64,000 nt of DNA from Acanthaster planci. Its lineage: Eukaryota > Echinodermata > Asteroidea > Valvatida > Acanthasteridae. Under the pieces are notes generated by a model. It did no database searches and was not told the DNA's origin. It saw only the letters and a program-made list of their open reading frames with translations. Both the position numbers and the translations under genes were made by a program. The stretch spans positions 262,580 through 326,579 of the forward strand of contig NW_019091468.1 of NCBI RefSeq assembly GCF_001949145.1, read 5' to 3'. Below, in pieces: positions 58,323 to 64,000 of the stretch. Each line of letters begins with the position of its first letter. Within the stretch, counting starts at the first letter, position 1.

Positions 58323-58910
58323 CCATCCCCACTCAGTAGCGTGGTATGCTTCACCGAAGATCGAGGAGCCCGGTCGCAGGGGCTTCGTGAACACGGAGCT
58401 AGGTAGGTTCCGCGCGCTATCCAATCGTTTATAGAGAAGCGCTCGTTCTGTGTACGCTGTTTTGGATTTACGACAAAACAACAAATGCGTACTGTCTTCA
58501 CTCTTTGTAAGCGTCATACTCGCGGCCTTCCATTCATGAATGGTGTAATTTATTAATTGGAAGATAATGGGATAAAATCTGTCTCGTTTCACTGGACCGC
58601 AATATTTCTCCAAGGAGACGCGGCAGAAATCAGGAAATCCCTGGATGGCTTCCTTGCTTGATGTATATTCGTGCAGTAACTGCATTATTAATTGGGACTT
58701 TATATCCAAAAGACATTTACATTTCGCAAGGTCTAGACCGCTGTACCAGTCAGGCGGTTTTTTCCTGTGTTGCCGTTGTCATGTAAGGCTGAAAGGGCTT
58801 GCTTTGGGTTAGTTCTCTTCCAGATTTATTTATTTGTAAAAACTCACGTCGGAAGATAAACCATGCAGTATCAAACTTATTGAAATTGTCAGCAGCAACT
58901 TTGATTTCAT
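58323..58910 (-). CDS. Candidate small secreted protein (two exons, weak)
   Basis: ATG at 58,910 opens MKSKLLLTISISLILHGLSS, signal-peptide-like, ending at a good donor (GAC, then GTGAGT) at 58,848 in phase 0. A phase-0 acceptor at 58,698-58,699 (GATATAAAG) would join it to a frame running from 58,697 to a stop at about 58,320. That frame includes HEYTSSKEAIQGFPDFCRVS, LEKYCGPVKRDRF and IIFQLINYTIHEW, helical-looking with two cysteines. Total about 147 residues. The intron is only about 150 bases, the acceptor is weak, and the last 40 residues look non-coding. No family is recognised, and it could be chance. Confidence 0.25.
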
Positions 58911-59853
58911 TTTAAGCGAGATTACTGGACACAATTTTTGGGTTTTTGCGAAAGTCCCCGGAATGTTCCTGCCGTCCTTAAAACATCGACTAAACAATTT
59001 TATGGACATTCTCTTCTCGGGACAATTTGCCCAACTTAATTTCCATTTCCCTTTACGCCCATAGGAATATAAGGCCGGGGGTTTATAAACGAAAGTTGGA
59101 TTTACATGTTGGATGGCTAATTGGAACCTGCAAACAAAGCGTATGAACAGTGACATGCAAACAGTCAGTTTCTCATGCCTTGCGTTGCTTTTGGATAAGG
59201 GTCATGCATCATTAGGGTCGGGTTTCAGCTGGTATTTTTGAAATAGTGGGATTGTGTCAGATGGACCTTTGCCTAACAACTGCTGTGGTATGCAATATGG
59301 TTGCACTAGTATAGCATTGGCACCAAGAAGCAATGCATTTCTCATTTCTATGGAAATCGGATTGGTTGTCCCTCTTCCTGCTTACATTAATGACCACGCC
59401 TAAGTAGTAAGCTTGAACCACTCAGACGAAAAAGATTTGGACCCTGGTTTTTGCTGATTGGCTGCTAATGGCGTTAGTCTGCTCCCTGCCTACGCTGAAG
59501 GGTCGGTAATTTGAAAGTCATTCAAGCATGATATTCAGCACCTGACAAAATGGACTGAGTTGCAGCCTTTATTTTGATCGACAGCCACTAACTGGTAGCC
59601 TTTTTTCTTCCGAGTTCAAATTTTTATTAAGTCTGATGTATATAGTCCCGCCCATTAGGGGCCTACTGCAAATTCGAACCAATGAGGAAGCTTTTGGCTC
59701 TGGTTCCACTTTCAGACTCTTTCCTAAATGGCTGTTAATGACATCTAACCGAGCAGCGCTCTTCACAGCAAGCTGCTGTGTGATGGGTTGTGAACGTGTA
59801 TTTGATTATAATGATCAACCAGAAAGATTCACGTTCACATTATATCTGGAGGA
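58911..59853. other. Spacer upstream of the plus-strand gene
   Basis: No supported exon. It probably contains the promoter and 5'UTR of the plus-strand gene starting at 59,854, but no TATA box or other element could be assigned with confidence. Confidence 0.4.
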
Positions 59854-59902
59854 ATGGACGGTGCAACTGAAGTTCAGATTCTGGTGTTATCGACGTTGAC
59901 AG
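59854..59902 (+). CDS. Plus-strand secreted protein gene, first coding exon
   Basis: ATG in good context (GGAATGGAC) begins MDGATEVQILVLSTLT and the exon ends at a strong donor (ACAG, then GTAAGC) in phase 1. Joined to the exon at 60,808 the split codon becomes valine, giving MDGATEVQILVLSTLTVLVS then CHQLC, a plausible signal peptide. The phase match and the hydrophobic core running across the junction are the evidence. The gene points away from the giant minus-strand gene. Confidence 0.55.
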
Positions 59903-60568
59903 GTAAGCTCGCGTTTTCAGTTAGACTTACTTTTTTCATTGATATCTCCATTCACATAGACACGCACGGAGCAATATTCATTCTCACACAAATTTGTCAG
60001 AAATGCCTTTCACTCTGTTAGGACGTACGTATGGAAGAGATTTTGCTCCTGATGGCAATTCTTTTGCTCTTCTAATTTCATTCTCTTAATTCAGTTTTGT
60101 CTAAATATTCGTTCGTTCGTTGGTCTTGGCTAGGGGGCTGTTTATCCCTGCCCAAAAAAGGCCTAACAACGACGACGACAAAAACGGAAAATGTCGGAAT
60201 CGAAATTCTGCATTTCATATTTTGTTATTTAAATGAATAGTTCGGGATCATTTTGCAGGGTCATTATGCGCATTTCACATAAGATGTTTTCCCCAATGAA
60301 AGAGCAGTGACAAAAGTTTAAAATATGACATCATGTGCAAAGGATCTTGCCCCGACCAAGAAAAACCAAAACAAACCAAACAAAAAATGGCTTTTGAACC
60401 GTGCTTGCTGAGTTGGAGCGTATAGAGCTCTGACCAAATAATTTTTGTGCTGACGACATAAAAAAAAAAAAAACCTACCTTTGCTTCGTATACATGCATA
60501 TACATATATAAAAAAGTTATATTCACTAGAAGCGGGCTCTAATGTACGGTCATGACACTACAGCCAAC

Positions 60569-60725
60569 CAGTGGTGTAGCTAGGATTTTACGGGGAGGGG
60601 GACGCAAGGGGGGGCACCAACCTCCTATTGGAGAGCACCAGCTTTCAGTGATGTGTTTTTTTGGGAGGGGGAAAACCTTGTTCAATATCTATTAATCGGG
60701 TTTTTTTAGTGGGGGCACCGGGAAT
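60569..60725. mobile_element. Repeat with CAGTGG-GTAGC end, copy 2
   Basis: CAGTGGTGTAGCTAGGATTT, GCACCAGCTTTCAGTG and CCTTGTTCAATATC match 45,379-45,578. The right terminus is not preserved. In the first intron of the plus-strand gene. Confidence 0.6.
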
Positions 60726-60807
60726 ACTGGAAATATTGCCTCAAAGTTTCGATAAGACCACGTCTGACATCAAAGCCATTCCCTCTTTTTATGATTTTTT
60801 TCCATAG

Positions 60808-61049
60808 TTCTGGTATCATGCCATCAACTATGCTTCATTGGAACGGAGTACAACCCACGGTCTGGTACCCAGGCCCGCTGGTTCCTACCTTACAAAGATC
60901 ACTGCCAATGTACTGTCATACGTTTTGATGGGGTAAACGTGCCTGCTTCGTCATACCTACAGGGGGCGCTACGATACCTGGACGAACTTTTTCTGAGCGA
61001 GGACCCTGTAGAGATCCAAGCTTACTTCAAATTAAATGCAGTCGTACAG
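60808..61049 (+). CDS. Plus-strand secreted protein gene, second exon
   Basis: A 242-base exon from acceptor TTTTTTTCCATAG (AG at 60,806-60,807) to donor GTACAG/GTAGCA at 61,049. In the frame set by the first exon it is fully open for 80 codons and reads SCHQLCFIGTEYNPRSG, ARWFLPYKDHCQCTVIRFDG and LRYLDELFLSEDPVEIQAYF. It has four cysteines, an acidic end and codon use unlike the flanking AT-rich DNA. I do not recognise the domain. The other two frames contain stops. The donor is only moderate (GTAGCA). If the F5/8C exon at 63,817 belongs to the same gene, this would be the mature amino terminus of a discoidin-containing secreted or receptor protein. Confidence 0.6.
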
Positions 61050-62539
61050 GTAGCACTTTTTTGTGGGAAAAAGGGAGGCTTGCGCCCCCACGCCCCTAGA
61101 TCTACCCTTGGCGGTAAAATAGGCCAACATGTACCCTTTGAAATATTGAATCAAAACTGAATACAAGATTAACTAAGACACAAAGGTGCACTTTGAAGGA
61201 GTGCATTAAGCGAGGTGACACATTGTCCAAATTATGGCCAAATCATATTTATATTACAAAGGACTTAATCACATTCTCCTACTAGCTTTCTGAGTAAAAG
61301 AGATGGAAACCTGGGCAAGCCTGTGTGTATCATTTTGCGTGGTTACTTACAGAATTTTTCCACATGGCCAGAATCAGATTCCGGGGTGGGGGGGGGCGGG
61401 CTGGAGGTCAGTGAACTATCGGCTGGGCGCCAGCCAGAAGGCTCTAGAAACGCTGACAATGATAAGAACAGTGACTCTGTGGCGTGGTCCATTTTATAAG
61501 AGGGGAGAGGGTATTTTCTTCACAAACATGTAGCAGACACGTGGCAGTAGGGAGTCGGTGTACGAACATATGGGAGCAGCACTTTGTGCACGAACAGGAA
61601 TGTAGGTTTGGCCCCGCCCTGTTTCAGTGACTGTCCGGGCATGGTCCGGGTGACCATTAGTGAAACCCCTAAGAAGAAGTCACGGGATGTGGAATAGGTA
61701 TGTATAGCTTTTGATGGAACAAACATAACACGTGATTTCTGGCCATTCTGTGGACACCCTACCACCACGAACTATTAAAACAATCTGACTGTAGTTAAGA
61801 CTTGAACTTTGCGTGGTGGAGATAGGCTAAAGAGAGGGCTTGCGGTAACTCCATGTGGATAAATTTCTTTTGGAAGAGGTACGGTTCTGATGGGAACCGG
61901 TGAGTTCCTTGAAGCTTCCCTTAAACTCATCCCCGTGTACCGTCTCGCTGTTTAACATGGCTCACATGGCCCTCCCCGGGTCAGAGTTGCCGCGTGCAAG
62001 CAAATCGAACGCACTCTATTTTGCTCAAACAAAAGCAAACAATAATTGGGAAAGGACCAGGACGTTTGCCACCTTCCAAGCGTCTTTAGTTAAAAGTCTC
62101 GTATTAAAAGGTGTATGTATTGTAGTTTTTCAACATAGCCGTTGAAAATACACTTTTCTGTTCGGAACTGTTGTCATTTTCCTGCTATAAAGGGTATATT
62201 CGTCTTTGGTTTTCTGCTTACACAGAAAGTCATATTCATGAGCAAAAAGTAAGGGTGATGTGCAGTGTTCCATTGTTTTGTGAAAAAAATACAATTTTTG
62301 ATATTTTGTTGTCCCAAATAACCGTTTCGTCACTGATTCCTTGTTGAGTAAACGGCAATAAGCCAAACGAGTAATCCTTTCTCAGAAATGTTATTGAATT
62401 AGCACATTTTCGGGTTCACACCTCCCCACCCAACCCCGCCGCCCCACACTGCTCACACCCATCACGCACACACACGTTAATGCACCTAAACCGAAATTTG
62501 TATCCTTGTGACGACAATGGTTTTAGGGATTACCAATCA
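61050..62539. other. Intron sequence of the plus-strand gene (probable)
   Basis: No exon supported with confidence. A short open stretch from an acceptor near 61,338-61,345 (ACTTACAG) to a GTCAGT donor near 61,409 is phase-compatible but runs through a poly-G tract and has no recognisable motif. Confidence 0.35.
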
Positions 62540-62740
62540 GGTGCCTTGCGGAGACCCAGGAGAATAGTTGAAAAGGTCTCCATGAGGATAGATGATTTGT
62601 ATATTACCCCAAAAGGAGGAATTTCAATGTGTAATTATCGGTTTAAAATTGAAGAATTTTATATATTAAACATTTTGCTTAGAAATTTCAACCTGGGGAA
62701 GTTCAAATGAGAGCATTTTGAAAACAGTGTTTCACACTCG
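62540..62740. repeat. Dispersed repeat F, copy 2
   Basis: Matches 39,370-39,615 at GTGCCTTGCGGAGACCCAGG, GGTCTCCATGAGGAT and the following AT-rich part. Confidence 0.5.
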
Positions 62741-63178
62741 AATGTTTTAATACGCGAGTGTTTACTAGTTTCACACACAGGTATATTAGGATTGTTTTTA
62801 AAGTGTAGATGGACAGAGTTTTTCCCAGGCACTGATTTTCTGCCACTATAATACATGTACTCTTGTTCAATGTATGGAAGTATGGACCAGTTCAGTATTC
62901 TAACAGCGCATGCCCAAGAGGAAGCACAGCCGTTGGTTTCTCGGACGCACGGCGAGGTCTGCTCTATCAGCACGGCCTTAAGGCGCCTTCCATTTGTACG
63001 TTTTTTTGGCTGCGCGACGCGTTGCGTTTCACTTTCACGGACACAAATATCGACTCCATGAACCTACACGTGTCCTTTGCGTTCGGCAAATCAAAATCGC
63101 CCCGGAGCTATTTTGACGGATATATACGTTACGTTTGGTGCAAATGTTGACGAACTGACCGAACTGACTCACGGGTCA

Positions 63179-63345
63179 ATCCGCCTCGAGCAGAAGCACC
63201 CCCTCATCGGTTAAAAAGAGCCGCGTTGGTCGGGGGTGTTCATTTTGCTGTTAGCGATATACGACCGTTACGCGTGCATTTCCTAGTCTTTTGTGAATCG
63301 GCGAAGTCCAGTTCCAACAAAGGGAGCCCCGTTGGTAAGAGAATA
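63179..63345. repeat. Dispersed repeat D, copy 2
   Basis: Matches 30,224-30,385: TCCGCCTCGAGCAGAAGCAC, GTTGGTCGGGGGTGTTCATT, TTGCTGTTAGCGA and CGACCGT. Confidence 0.6.
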
Positions 63346-63816
63346 GCGCCCTTTCTTGGTCGAACTCCAGGACCTGTACCTTCACAAGTGTACTTTCTTG
63401 AGCATTCATAATTATTTGTGCTTTGTCAGACAACAGAGAGCCCGGATGCTGTGATGTCATCCAGTGAAGACATGGTTCAGTGCATAGTTTTCTTTGTCCA
63501 AATTGCATTGTGAACTCACTGAAAACATCTCGTAGAAAGGGTTTTCTTTCTGAGATGACATGACAGTTTTGTTCATGAATATGAAAATACACATTCGAAT
63601 AAAATCTCAAACGGCAAAAAAATAAAATGCCTTTCACAATAATAAAGCATTAACAGGATTAACTGGGACTAAAAGATGAAATTCAGAGATTGACATCATA
63701 AAAATTCCATTGCAGCTTCCCTTTAAGTATCATGAGCAAAGTTTCCTCACACTGATTTCAAAATGATAATGATTGTAAATTCTCATTTTTATTTCCATGT
63801 TTGCCCGAAAATGAAG

Positions 63817-63991
63817 GACCAACGGAGCCACTACCCACGGCAGTTGAGTGTACGAAAGGCGAGTGTTCATCACCATTAGGGATGGAGGACGGCACCATCC
63901 TCAATGCAAGAATCTCGGCGTCCAGCAGTGCAAGTTGGGCCCCTGCCCGTGGTGTGCGCCTCAATGGGAAAAACCGGTGGGCACCCCAAAG
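63817..63991 (+). CDS. F5/8 type C (discoidin) domain exon, plus-strand gene, partial
   Basis: The exon ends at a strong donor (CAAAG, then GTAAGT at 63,992) in phase 2. The most likely acceptor is GAAATGAAG-like at 63,815-63,816 with a pyrimidine-rich tract upstream. It reads AVECTKGECSSPLGMEDGTI, ISASSSASWAPARGVRLNGK, NRWAPQ: the conserved opening of a discoidin domain (C..PLGMEDG.I....I.ASSS......aRL......W.P) up to the first tryptophan loop. The remainder lies beyond the window. Discoidin domains mediate cell-surface or matrix binding. It may belong to the gene starting at 59,854, but phase alone (0 out, 1 in) shows that at least one exon between them is unaccounted for. Confidence 0.8.
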
Positions 63992-64000
63992 GTAAGTCAG

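Overview
The window is nuclear DNA of an invertebrate animal. Genes are intron-rich with GT-AG introns of a few hundred bases to about 2 kb, spacers are AT-rich, and introns carry SINEs, MITE-like inverted-repeat elements and minisatellites. A mosaic extracellular protein built around a thrombospondin core, in this repeat setting, suggests a marine deuterostome (echinoderm, hemichordate or amphioxus). The phylum is an inference. A 180-base run of N at 43,642-43,821 shows a draft assembly.

About 49 kb of the minus strand (55,399 down to 6,151) is one very large gene. I read 72 coding exons by eye from splice sites and reading frame. Joined, they stay in one frame from an ATG with a signal peptide to a stop, about 2,936 codons. 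Domain order is: signal peptide, LRR N-cap, about 37 leucine-rich repeats, LRR C-cap, fibronectin III, fibro-slime/PA14-like domain, cadherin repeats, F5/8 type C (discoidin), cysteine-rich GCC2/GCC3-like modules, EGF domains, thrombospondin type 3 calcium repeats, thrombospondin C-terminal domain, LamG-like domain, and a short tail with five consecutive arginines. No transmembrane segment was seen, so the product should be a secreted matrix or adhesion protein. It is the outstanding feature: the carboxy third is a canonical thrombospondin core, followed by LamG and preceded by a long adhesive array.

At the left edge (1,173-1,432, plus strand) is the last coding exon of an SDR9C-type short-chain dehydrogenase (retinol/17-beta-hydroxysteroid family), tail to tail with the giant gene. 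To the right, a plus-strand gene starts at 59,854: two exons in matching phase encode a signal peptide and an unrecognised cysteine-containing domain. A plus-strand exon at 63,817-63,991 opens an F5/8 type C domain and may belong to the same gene, which leaves the window. A weak candidate small secreted protein lies on the minus strand at 58,323-58,910.

Introns and spacers hold at least ten recurring repeat families, several minisatellites, duplications of splice sites and exon ends inside the giant gene, and a roughly 360-bp inverted repeat with about 115-base arms just beyond its stop codon.
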